Assembly: GCA_016875955.1 (NCBI GenBank)
Contig: VGOH01000030.1
Coordinates: 1 to 10,599 of the forward strand
Reading direction: 5' to 3'
From: Chloroflexota bacterium
GTDB taxonomy: Bacteria > Chloroflexota > Dehalococcoidia > Dehalococcoidales > RBG-16-60-22
DNA length: 10,599 bases
Below the pieces are notes generated by a model. The model had not been told where the DNA came from, made no database searches, and was given only the letters and a program-made list of their open reading frames with translations. Positions within the stretch are counted from its first letter, which is position 1. The number at the start of each line of letters is the position of its first letter. A program made the translations under genes and the position numbers. Shown in pieces: positions 1-6,390 of this stretch.

Positions 1-768
1 GAGCTCACGTCAATACTGGCCAAAGCACTGCAAGATGACGGCGTTCAAATATATGAGGGCACCAAGGTATCGCAGATTGAGGACAGTGCCGGCGGCAAGA
101 CCGCCGTAATCTCCGATGGCAAAACGGAACGGAAACTGGAGGCGGAAACGGTGGCCATCGCCGTGGGGTACCGCCCCAATACTGACGGCCTTGGTCTTGA
201 GGAAGCCGGCATAAAGCTAAATAAGAGCGCCGTTCAGGTCAACGAGCATATGGAGACCAGTGTTCCGGGTATATACGCCGCAGGCGATGCCACGGGCGGC
301 ATCATGCTCGCCTACGTGGCCATGGAAGAAGGAAGCATCGCCGCCGAAAACGCCATGGACCACCGCGCCTCCATAAATTACGATGTCGTACCGCGTTTCG
401 CACACAGCCGGCTGGAACTGGCCAGCGTCGGCCTGACTGAGGCAGAGGCCAGGGCGCAGGGGTACAAAGTAAAGGTTGGCCGGTTCCCCTTCGCCGCCAA
501 CAGCATCGCCACCATACTGGGCGAGCGGCGCGGCCTGATTAAAATCATCTCCGAACCGAAGTACGGCCAGGTCCTCGGCATTCACATCCTCGGGCCGCGG
601 GCCACCGAGCTAATCGCCGAGGCCACGCTGGCCATGAAGATGGAAGCCACCGTGCCGGACATCGTCGCCACCCTTCATGCTCACCCCTCGCTCTCCGAGG
701 CCATGTATGAGGCCGCCCTGGGTGTCACCGGTGAGACGATACATTACCCCTCAAAGAACCGACGGTGA
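1..768 (+). CDS. lpdA: Dihydrolipoamide dehydrogenase (E3), C-terminal part, 5' truncated
   Basis: The frame is open from the first base, so the start and the N-terminal FAD domain with its redox-active Cys pair lie outside the window; 255 residues are visible. E3 reoxidises protein-bound dihydrolipoamide with FAD and NAD+ in 2-oxoacid dehydrogenase or glycine cleavage complexes in the cytoplasm. Visible in order: the end of the NAD domain with AVGYRPNT (about 157-180), the second FAD-contact motif with AAGDATGG (about 280-300), then the dimerisation domain ending in HAHPSLSE, whose His (682-684) and Glu (697-699) match the family's catalytic His-Glu pair. Oddities: the usual LAH after the FAD motif reads LAY (Tyr at 313-315), and the usual TxPE of the dimer domain reads SRLE (406-417). 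It is followed closely by lipB, which supports a lipoamide role over mercuric or glutathione reductase. The exact substrate is inferred. Confidence 0.88.
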   Translation, partial: ELTSILAKALQDDGVQIYEGTKVSQIEDSAGGKTAVISDGKTERKLEAETVAIAVGYRPNTDGLGLEEAGIKLNKSAVQVNEHMETSVPGIYAAGDATGGIMLAYVAMEEGSIAAENAMDHRASINYDVVPRFAHSRLELASVGLTEAEARAQGYKVKVGRFPFAANSIATILGERRGLIKIISEPKYGQVLGIHILGPRATELIAEATLAMKMEATVPDIVATLHAHPSLSEAMYEAALGVTGETIHYPSKNRR

Positions 769-775
769 AGAAAGT

Positions 776-779
776 GGAG
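776..779 (+). promoter_or_regulatory. Shine-Dalgarno site deciding the lipB start
   Basis: GGAG lies 6 nt before ATG 786 and inside the reading frame that would open at GTG 765. It favours the ATG as the lipB start. The upstream GTG has no comparable purine run at the right distance. Confidence 0.6.
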
Positions 780-785
780 CAGAGT

Positions 786-1484
786 ATGTGGTGCCAGGTC
801 CGCCAGCTCGGGCAGATTGAATTCAACGAGGCTTATGAGCTGCAGAAAGAACTGCTTCAGCAGAGGTTTGACGGCCAGATAGCCGATACCCTGCTGCTGC
901 TGGAACATCCGCCCACCATCACCGTGGGCAAGTCGGGCAAGCCGGAGAACATTCTGGAATCGCCGGCAGGACTGGCCCGCGCTGGCGTGTCTTTAATCTT
1001 CACCGACCGCGGCGGCGATGTTACCTACCACGGCCCGGGACAGATTGTCGGCTATCCCATCCTGGACCTGCGGGAACGGGACCGCGATATCCACCGGTAT
1101 GTCCACAACCTAGAAGAGGTGCTCATCAGGACGCTGGCCGACTATGGTATAAAGTCGGGACGCGACCACAACCACGCTGGCGTCTGGGTGAAGGATATGG
1201 AGATAGCCGCCCTAGGCTTGAGCGTCCGCAAATGGATTACCATGCACGGCTTTGCTCTGAATGTTAACACCGACCTTGGCCATTTTTCCCTGATAAACCC
1301 CTGCGGTTTCACCAGTAAAACGGCGACCTCTATGGCTCAACTTCTCGGCTACGAACCGCCGATGGATGAAGTAACGGAACGTTTGCTGGACCGCTTTGCC
1401 GAGGTTTTCAAAGTAAAATTGAGGTTCACCGATGAATCAGACGACAGGAACCGTTACGAAAGGAAGGCTGCCTCCCTGGTTTAA
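786..1484 (+). CDS. lipB: Octanoyltransferase LipB (catalytic Lys replaced by Glu)
   Basis: LipB moves octanoate from acyl carrier protein to the lipoyl-domain lysine of target enzymes, the step before sulfur insertion by LipA; it is cytoplasmic. From ATG 786 it has 232 residues, normal for the family. Family signatures are clear: RGGDVTYHGPGQ (about residues 75-86), GVWV, TMHGFALNVN, and INPCGF, whose Cys173 is the acyl-accepting nucleophile. The residue 34 positions before this Cys, where E. coli and M. tuberculosis LipB have the catalytic Lys (K135/C169 and K142/C176), is Glu139 (GAG, 1200-1202). Start choice: a GTG at 765 would overlap the lpdA stop and add seven residues but lacks a clear ribosome binding site, whereas ATG 786 has GGAG at 776-779 and begins in the family's usual place. 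The 3' end overlaps lipA by 53 bp. Confidence 0.9.
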   Translation: MWCQVRQLGQIEFNEAYELQKELLQQRFDGQIADTLLLLEHPPTITVGKSGKPENILESPAGLARAGVSLIFTDRGGDVTYHGPGQIVGYPILDLRERDRDIHRYVHNLEEVLIRTLADYGIKSGRDHNHAGVWVKDMEIAALGLSVRKWITMHGFALNVNTDLGHFSLINPCGFTSKTATSMAQLLGYEPPMDEVTERLLDRFAEVFKVKLRFTDESDDRNRYERKAASLV

Positions 1485-2316
1485 GCAGAGGCTGGCCGAG
1501 CCCGGCGTCATGTCAACCATGCATGACCTGTTGGGCAGGCTGGGCCTGCACACCATCTGTCAGAGCGCCCTCTGCCCCAATATAGGCAGGTGCTTCACCT
1601 CGGGCACAGCCACTTTCCTCATTCTGGGCGACGTGTGTACCCGGCGCTGCACCTTCTGCGCGGTAAAGAAAGGACACCCTGCCCCGGTTGATGAAACCGA
1701 GCCTCATCACCTGTGCGATGCGGTGGCCAAGCTGGGGCTAACCTACGTGGTCATCACGTCGGTCACCAGAGACGACCTGCCCGATGGCGGTGCCAGTCAG
1801 TTTGCCCAAACGGTGAATCTGCTTCAGAAAAACATGGCCGATATCACCATTGAGGTACTCATCCCCGATTTCCGCGGTTCCAAGGAGTCCATCCGCACCG
1901 TGGTTGAGTCCGGCCCGCAGGTCATCAACCACAACCTGGAAACAGTCCCCCGCCTCTACCCTGAAGCCAGGACAGGGGCGGATTACGCCCGGTCGCTGGA
2001 ACTCCTCTATACGGTGAAAAAGTTGAACCCAGACATTGTCACCAAGTCCGGCCTAATGCTCGGGCTGGGCGAAAGCCGGGATGAGCTCATTGAGGTGATG
2101 GGCGACCTCAGGGAGGCGGACTGCGACCTGCTGACCATTGGGCAATATCTGCAACCCTCACCCCATCATCACCCGGTGGTTAGTTTCATACCCCCTGAAG
2201 AATTCGCCGGGTATGAAGCCATCGGCCGGGAGATGGGGTTCTCCGGGGTGGCCTCGTCACCTCTGGTCAGGAGCTCCTACCGTGCCGCCGAGCTTTATGA
2301 AAAGGCCAAGACCTGA
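1432..2316 (+). CDS. lipA: Lipoyl synthase LipA (radical SAM)
   Basis: LipA inserts two sulfur atoms into the protein-bound octanoyl chain using radical SAM chemistry and an auxiliary iron-sulfur cluster that is sacrificed. At 294 residues it has normal length. Both cluster motifs are intact: C43-x4-C48-x5-C54 (within ICQSALCPNIGRC) for the auxiliary cluster and C69-x3-C73-x2-C76 (CTRRCTFC) for the radical SAM cluster. The C-terminal R280-S-S-Y motif, whose Ser ligates the auxiliary cluster, is also present. Other family stretches include TSVTRDDLPDGG and NHNLETVPRLY. The ATG at 1432 lies within the lipB coding end and has GAGG at 1421-1424 with 7-nt spacing, so translation of lipA is probably coupled to lipB. 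With the upstream E3 gene it forms a lipoate-making and lipoate-using block. Identification is secure. Confidence 0.97.
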   Translation: MNQTTGTVTKGRLPPWFKQRLAEPGVMSTMHDLLGRLGLHTICQSALCPNIGRCFTSGTATFLILGDVCTRRCTFCAVKKGHPAPVDETEPHHLCDAVAKLGLTYVVITSVTRDDLPDGGASQFAQTVNLLQKNMADITIEVLIPDFRGSKESIRTVVESGPQVINHNLETVPRLYPEARTGADYARSLELLYTVKKLNPDIVTKSGLMLGLGESRDELIEVMGDLREADCDLLTIGQYLQPSPHHHPVVSFIPPEEFAGYEAIGREMGFSGVASSPLVRSSYRAAELYEKAKT

Positions 2317-2344
2317 TTATGACTATCAGGAAAAGGAGATTGAC

Positions 2345-3145
2345 ATGAGAAAAAACCAACTCCGCGAGCTACTAAACGCCGGCCAGCCGACCATCGGCAC
2401 ACACGTGATTACCACGTCGCCTGAAATCGTTGAGGTAATCGGACACTCCGGCCTCTTTGATTACATTGAGCTGAGCGGACAGTACGCCACCTGGAGCCTG
2501 CCCCAGCTTGATAATTTCGCCCGCGCCGTGGACCTGTTCCCACACATGTCTTCCATGATGAAAGTGGAACAGGACCCGCGATTGTTCATCACCAGTCGGT
2601 CGCTCGGCGCCGGCATCCCGAATATACTGTTTGCCGACTGCCGTTCCGCAGATGAAGTCAGACAATGCATCCGCATGGTCAGGGCGGCTACGCCTGAGGA
2701 CAACGGCCTGCAGGGCTGTGTTATACGGCGCATCACCGGCTTCGTCCTTGAGATCGGCACCGAGGCCTGGGTCAAAACGCTCCGGGATGCGGTCATCGCC
2801 ATTATGGTGGAGAAAGCGAGCCTGGTGGAACAGATGGACGAGGTGCTATCAGTAGAAGGCCTGGACATGATTCAGTTTGGCCCGTGCGATTTCTCAGTAA
2901 ATACCGGCCGGGCAGGTAAGATGGCCAGCCCCGAGATACAGCGCCAACAGAAGGACATAATTGAGATGGCACTCAGAAAGGGCGTTCACCCCCGCGTGGA
3001 GATTCGAGATTTCAAAGAGGCCCAGGAATTCATTGATATGGGCGTCCGCCACTTCTGCATTGGCTGGGACCTTTTCACCATCTACCAGTGGTGCCAGCAG
3101 CACGGCCAGGGGCTGCGCCGGCTACTGGGCAAGGCACAGTCTTAA
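2345..3145 (+). CDS. HpcH/HpaI aldolase-family protein with altered active site
   Basis: This 266-residue protein resembles class II HpcH/HpaI aldolases (2,4-dihydroxyhept-2-ene-1,7-dioate aldolase type), cytoplasmic TIM-barrel enzymes that cleave or form C-C bonds at pyruvate with a divalent metal. Matching blocks are IGTHVITTSPEIVEVIGHSG (16-35), FDYIELSGQY (38-47), MKVEQDP (72-78), the metal-ligand region around MVEK (Glu156) and FGPCDFS (Asp182). Against E. coli HpcH, the metal ligands E149 and D175 are kept, but D42 is Ser44, H45 is Tyr47 and R70 is Lys73. Ordinary aldolase chemistry is therefore doubtful, and I would not assign a substrate. The start is ATG 2345, with AAGGAG at 2333-2338 and 6-nt spacing; the frame stays open further upstream, but that part lies inside lipA. 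It begins 28 bp after lipA and may share its transcript. It could also belong to a divergent lyase subfamily. Confidence 0.8.
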   Translation: MRKNQLRELLNAGQPTIGTHVITTSPEIVEVIGHSGLFDYIELSGQYATWSLPQLDNFARAVDLFPHMSSMMKVEQDPRLFITSRSLGAGIPNILFADCRSADEVRQCIRMVRAATPEDNGLQGCVIRRITGFVLEIGTEAWVKTLRDAVIAIMVEKASLVEQMDEVLSVEGLDMIQFGPCDFSVNTGRAGKMASPEIQRQQKDIIEMALRKGVHPRVEIRDFKEAQEFIDMGVRHFCIGWDLFTIYQWCQQHGQGLRRLLGKAQS

Positions 3146-3163
3146 CCGGGCCTGCCATAGATA

Positions 3164-3191
3164 TTGACAATTAATCTGAACTTGTGATAAA
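3164..3191 (+). promoter_or_regulatory. Predicted sigma70-type promoter of the rpsL operon
   Basis: A perfect -35 box TTGACA (3164-3169) is followed after 16 nt by GATAAA (3186-3191), which matches four of six -10 consensus positions and is preceded by TG at 3183-3184 as in an extended -10. Transcription would start near 3198 and leave a leader of about 120 nt before rpsL. It lies 18 bp past the aldolase stop codon, in the only sizeable spacer of the window. A weaker second candidate is TTGGAC (3233-3238), then 17 nt, then CATTAT (3256-3261). No rho-independent terminator for the upstream genes was seen before the promoter. Confidence 0.6.
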
Positions 3192-3206
3192 CTTTCCTCT
3201 TGGATA

Positions 3207-3242
3207 TTTGGCCCTCAGCAACAGCTGACGGGTTGGACCAAA
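3207..3242 (+). other. Possible leader stem-loop upstream of rpsL
   Basis: In the predicted leader, TCAGC (3215-3219) and GCTGA (3224-3228) pair perfectly around the tetraloop AACA. After a C-C mismatch, CC (3212-3213) can pair with GG (3230-3231), and TTTGG (3207-3211) with CCAAA (3238-3242) across an asymmetric bulge. This could be a folded leader element acting in ribosomal protein feedback, but base pairing of this length can arise by chance. No T-run follows, so it is not a terminator. Confidence 0.3.
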
Positions 3243-3267
3243 CGGTTCAATCTGTCATTATATTTTG

Positions 3268-3289
3268 TGGATGAGCCAAGGCTCATCCA
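3268..3289 (+). repeat. Palindrome with 10-bp perfect arms in the rpsL leader
   Basis: The arms TGGATGAGCC (3268-3277) and GGCTCATCCA (3280-3289) are exact reverse complements separated by only AA. As RNA this gives a 9-bp stem with a CAAG loop ending 15 nt before the rpsL Shine-Dalgarno site. As DNA it is a two-fold symmetric site that could bind a dimeric regulator. It is followed by TTAAAATT rather than a T-run, so it is not a typical intrinsic terminator on the + strand, and the reverse complement also lacks a T-run. Its position suggests control of rpsL operon expression, as mRNA hairpin or operator; which of these is unknown. Confidence 0.65.
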
Positions 3290-3304
3290 TTAAAATTGTA
3301 GGGC

Positions 3305-3310
3305 AGGAGG
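3305..3310 (+). promoter_or_regulatory. Strong Shine-Dalgarno site for the TTG start of rpsL
   Basis: AGGAGG is a full anti-Shine-Dalgarno match, 7 nt before TTG 3318. It supports the unusual start codon, since S12 proteins begin with the sequence (M)PTxNQL directly from that codon. Confidence 0.85.
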
Positions 3311-3317
3311 AGTAAAT

Positions 3318-3749
3318 TTGCCGACCGTAAACCAGTTAATACACAAAGGGCGAAGGCAGAGTGCCAGGAAGACCAAGGCGCCGGCGCTGCGCTTTACCTT
3401 CAATGCGCTGAAAAACCGCATGATTGAGGGCAAGGGCTCGCCGCAGAAGCGGGGCGTCTGCACCCAGGTGAGGACCATGACACCCAAGAAGCCCAATTCG
3501 GCGCTGCGCAAGATAGCCAGAGTCAGGCTGACCAACCAGATGGAAGTGACTGCTTATATCCCCGGGGAAGGGCATGAACTGCAGGAACACTCAGTGGTGC
3601 TGATTCGCGGCGGACGTGTCAAGGACCTGCCCGGTGTCCGCTATCATATTATCCGCGGTGCCCTGGACACCAGCGGCGTTAACAACCGCCGCCAGGGTCG
3701 CAGCAAATACGGCCAGAAAATGGCCAAGGAAAAAGCCGCAACAGAGTAA
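3318..3749 (+). CDS. rpsL: Small ribosomal subunit protein S12
   Basis: S12 sits at the decoding centre of the 30S subunit and controls accuracy. The protein begins (M)PTVNQLIHKGR from a TTG codon, and the strong AGGAGG ahead of it confirms this start. It has 143 residues against 124 in E. coli. Part of the difference is an insertion between KAPAL (20-24) and SPQKRGVC (41-48), the 'long' S12 form also seen in Firmicutes. The decoding loop TPKKPNSALRK (55-65) is wild type, with Lys57 at the position of E. coli K42 whose changes give streptomycin resistance. GGRVKDLPGVRYH (98-110) is intact, including Asp103, the residue that RimO methylthiolates in other bacteria. It heads the str block, 15 bp before rpsG, and is preceded by the promoter and palindrome described separately. 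Confidence 0.98.
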   Translation: MPTVNQLIHKGRRQSARKTKAPALRFTFNALKNRMIEGKGSPQKRGVCTQVRTMTPKKPNSALRKIARVRLTNQMEVTAYIPGEGHELQEHSVVLIRGGRVKDLPGVRYHIIRGALDTSGVNNRRQGRSKYGQKMAKEKAATE

Positions 3750-3764
3750 AGACAGGAGACCAGA

Positions 3765-4235
3765 ATGTCAAGGCGTGCCCGACCAGAAACAAGAGAGATG
3801 TCACCGGACCCGAAATTTCACAATGCCACCGTGTCCAGACTGATAAGCAAGGTGATGAAATGCGGGAAGAAGAGGACCGCGGAAAGAATTGTTTACGAAG
3901 CGCTTGATGTCCTAGAGCAGCGGTCAAGCAAAGACCCGGTGACGGCGCTGGAACAGGCGGTTAAAAATGCCACGCCCCTGCTTGAGGTCAAACCGCGCCG
4001 CGTTGGCGGTGCCACCTACCAGGTGCCGGTTGAAGTACGCCCTGACCGCGGCCTCTTTCTGGCCCTGACCTGGCTGCTGAAATCAGCCCGAGCCAGAAAA
4101 GGCAAGTCAATGACGGAAAGGCTGGCTGATGAGCTCTCTGATGCGCTGCGCGGTGAAGGCACCACCATTAAAAAGCGCGAAGATACACATAAGATGGCTG
4201 AGGCGAACCGCGCCTTTGCCCACTACCGATGGTAA
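3765..4235 (+). CDS. rpsG: Small ribosomal subunit protein S7
   Basis: S7 binds the 3' major domain of 16S rRNA, starts assembly of the 30S head and lines the E site; in E. coli it is the feedback repressor of the str operon. The length of 156 residues is the family norm. Recognisable blocks are NATVSRLISKVMKCGKKRTAERIVYEAL (19-47, first helices and rRNA contacts), GGATYQVPVEVRP (81-93, the beta-hairpin near the E site) and KKREDTHKMAEANRAFAHYRW at the C-terminus. The start is ATG 3765, with AGGAG at 3754-3758 and 6-nt spacing. The rpsL-rpsG spacer is only 15 bp, so the large S7 target structure known between these genes in E. coli cannot exist here; any feedback would need another site, possibly the rpsL leader. 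Confidence 0.98.
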   Translation: MSRRARPETREMSPDPKFHNATVSRLISKVMKCGKKRTAERIVYEALDVLEQRSSKDPVTALEQAVKNATPLLEVKPRRVGGATYQVPVEVRPDRGLFLALTWLLKSARARKGKSMTERLADELSDALRGEGTTIKKREDTHKMAEANRAFAHYRW

Positions 4236-4302
4236 AAGGTGAAGGACCATTAGCACGAAGACTATGACAACGAAGAACCCGATTCCAGAAAAGGCGAGAG
4301 CA

Positions 4303-6390
4303 ATGCCTAGAAGTTTTCCTCTAGAAAAAATCAGAAATATAGGAATTATTGCTCATATTGATGCCGGCAAGACCACCGTCACCGAGCGGATACTGTACTA
4401 TACCGGCCGCACCTATAAAATTGGCGAAGTGGACAACGGTACCGCGGTGATGGACTGGATGGAGCAGGAGCGTCAACGCGGCATTACCATAACCGCGGCG
4501 GCGACCACCTGCTACTGGCAGGAGCACCGCATCAACATTATTGATACCCCGGGCCACGTGGACTTCACCGCCGAGGTGGAGCGCAGCCTCAGGGTCCTGG
4601 ACGGCGGTGTGGTGGTCTTTGATGGGGTGGCCGGGGTCGAGGCGCAGTCGGAGACGGTCTGGCGGCAGGCTGACCGTTACCGCGTGCCCAGAATCTGCTT
4701 TATCAACAAGATGGACCGGGTCGGCGCCAATTTCAAGCGCACCATCTCCATGATTGAAAAGCGCCTGAAAGCCAGACCACTGCCCATCCAGTTGCCCCTG
4801 GGCAGCGGCGAATCATTTGAAGGTGTTATTGACCTCATTGAGAACAAAGCCTGGCGTTTTGACGGCAATCCCGACTCTGAGCCAGAAGAAATAAGCATTC
4901 CTGATTCCGAACGCAAGCGCTGTGGTGAATATCGCCACGCCCTGATTGAAAAATTAGCCGAGCATGACGACCATATTCTGGAAGCGTATCTGGAGGGCCA
5001 TGAGGTCAGCCCGGAGGCGATGAGGCAGGCACTGCGCAAAGTAGCGCTGGCCAACAAGGGCGTGCCTGTTCTCTGCGGCAGCGCCCTGCGCAACAAAGGT
5101 GTGCAACTCCTGCTTGATGACATTGTCGGCTACCTCCCCTCCCCCCTTGATGTACCTCCGGTGTCGACTATCGATACTCACTCAGGAGAAGCCGTCACCC
5201 GCCTGGCCAGTGATGAAGAGCCGTTCTCCGCCCTGGCTTTCAAGGTCGTTACCGACCCATTTGTGGGCAGGCTTGTTTACCTCAGAGTCTACTCGGGCAT
5301 AATGAAAACCGGCAGCCCGGTGTTAAACTCGACGACGGGCAAGCGGGAACGCATCGGGCGATTGCTCCTGATGCATGCCAACCGCCGCGAGGAAGTAGAC
5401 GAGGCTGACACCGGCACCATCGTGGCCACGCTGGGGCTGAAGAGCACCTTTACCGGCGATACCCTCTGCGATGTTGACCGGCCAGTGCTGCTGGAATCAA
5501 TCCGATTCCCCGAGCCGGTTGTCTCCATCTCCATCGAGCCCAAGACCAGGGCTGACCAGGATAAACTGACCGGCGCATTGCGGAAGCTGACCGAAGAAGA
5601 CCCCACTTTCAAAGTCACTTACAATGAGGAAACCGGACAGACCATTATCTCCGGCATGGGGGAGCTTCACCTTGAGGTCATCATCAGCCGCATGATAAGC
5701 GAATTCGGCGTCAGCGCCAAGGTGGGCAAGCCACGGGTCGCCTACAAGGAGACAATTACCATACCGGTCCAGTCTGAGGGCAGGTTCGTGAGGCAGACCG
5801 GAGGTCACGGCCAGTACGGCCATGTCTGGCTGGAAATCGAGCCCCGGGAGCGGGGGAGCGGTTTCCAGTTCCATGACGCCACCAAGGGAGGTGTCATCCC
5901 CAGGCAGTATATCTCGGCCGCTGAGGCCGGAGTGAAGGAGGCCATGGAGACCGGCGTTTTGGCCGGCTACCCCGTGGTTGATATCAAAACCACCATCTAT
6001 GACGGCAGCTACCATGAAGTTGACTCCTCCGAGCTTGCCTTCAAGATGGCCGGCTCGCTGGCACTCAGCAAGGGGGTCAAAAAAGCCAAGCCCATTCTCC
6101 TTGAGCCGATTATGAAGCTGGAGGTGGTCGCCCCGGAGCAGTTCCTGGGAGACATCATCGGCGACCTTAATGCCAAGCGAGGACACATAGAGCATATTGA
6201 AGCTCAGGGCGATATGTATGTTATCCGGTGCCTGATTCCCCTGGCCGAGACCTTCGGCTACGCCACCAGGTTGAGGTCGCTCACCCAGGGCAGGGCCACA
6301 CATTCGCTGGAATTTTATAAATACCGTGAACTACCGGCCGAGCTGACCGAGGAAATAACCGAACAGGCAGCGGGGAGAGAATATGGCTAA
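4303..6390 (+). CDS. fusA: Elongation factor G
   Basis: EF-G is the GTPase that drives tRNA-mRNA translocation and, with RRF, ribosome recycling. From ATG 4303 it has 695 residues, close to the usual length. GTPase motifs: AHIDAGKTT (17-25, P-loop), RGITI (59-63, switch I), DTPGH (81-85), NKMD (135-138) and CGSALRNKG for G5. Later domains show GMGELHLEV (domain III), GGHGQYGHV and DGSYHEVDSSELAFKMAGSLA (domain IV, the tip that enters the A site), and FGYATRLRSLTQGRA (domain V). ATG 4264 would add 13 residues (MTTKNPIPEKARA) that are not typical and has no clear ribosome binding site; AAGG at 4291-4294 lies 8 nt before ATG 4303. The first codons are unusually AT-rich for this window. The stop overlaps the rpsJ start by 8 bp. 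Confidence 0.97.
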   Translation: MPRSFPLEKIRNIGIIAHIDAGKTTVTERILYYTGRTYKIGEVDNGTAVMDWMEQERQRGITITAAATTCYWQEHRINIIDTPGHVDFTAEVERSLRVLDGGVVVFDGVAGVEAQSETVWRQADRYRVPRICFINKMDRVGANFKRTISMIEKRLKARPLPIQLPLGSGESFEGVIDLIENKAWRFDGNPDSEPEEISIPDSERKRCGEYRHALIEKLAEHDDHILEAYLEGHEVSPEAMRQALRKVALANKGVPVLCGSALRNKGVQLLLDDIVGYLPSPLDVPPVSTIDTHSGEAVTRLASDEEPFSALAFKVVTDPFVGRLVYLRVYSGIMKTGSPVLNSTTGKRERIGRLLLMHANRREEVDEADTGTIVATLGLKSTFTGDTLCDVDRPVLLESIRFPEPVVSISIEPKTRADQDKLTGALRKLTEEDPTFKVTYNEETGQTIISGMGELHLEVIISRMISEFGVSAKVGKPRVAYKETITIPVQSEGRFVRQTGGHGQYGHVWLEIEPRERGSGFQFHDATKGGVIPRQYISAAEAGVKEAMETGVLAGYPVVDIKTTIYDGSYHEVDSSELAFKMAGSLALSKGVKKAKPILLEPIMKLEVVAPEQFLGDIIGDLNAKRGHIEHIEAQGDMYVIRCLIPLAETFGYATRLRSLTQGRATHSLEFYKYRELPAELTEEITEQAAGREYG

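Noticed and set aside
55..57. Selenocysteine, frameshift or pseudogene signals at the window's left edge
   Set aside because: The lpdA frame is open and continuous from base 1 to its stop at 768; the missing N-terminus is due to the window edge.
2138..2344. N-terminal extension of the aldolase-family gene
   Set aside because: The frame stays open upstream, but this part overlaps lipA out of frame, while ATG 2345 has AAGGAG at 6 nt and begins where the family begins.
3146..3163. Terminator for the lipoate/aldolase genes
   Set aside because: No GC-rich hairpin with a T-run is present between the aldolase stop and the predicted promoter; read-through into the rpsL operon is possible.
3750..3764. 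S7 feedback site between rpsL and rpsG, as in E. coli
   Set aside because: The spacer is only 15 bp and mostly ribosome binding site; there is no room for the known structure.
5497..6303. Long open frame on the minus strand, 268 codons
   Set aside because: It lies wholly opposite EF-G domains III-V, whose reading is certain; long antisense frames are expected in GC-rich genes, and the protein has no recognisable domain.
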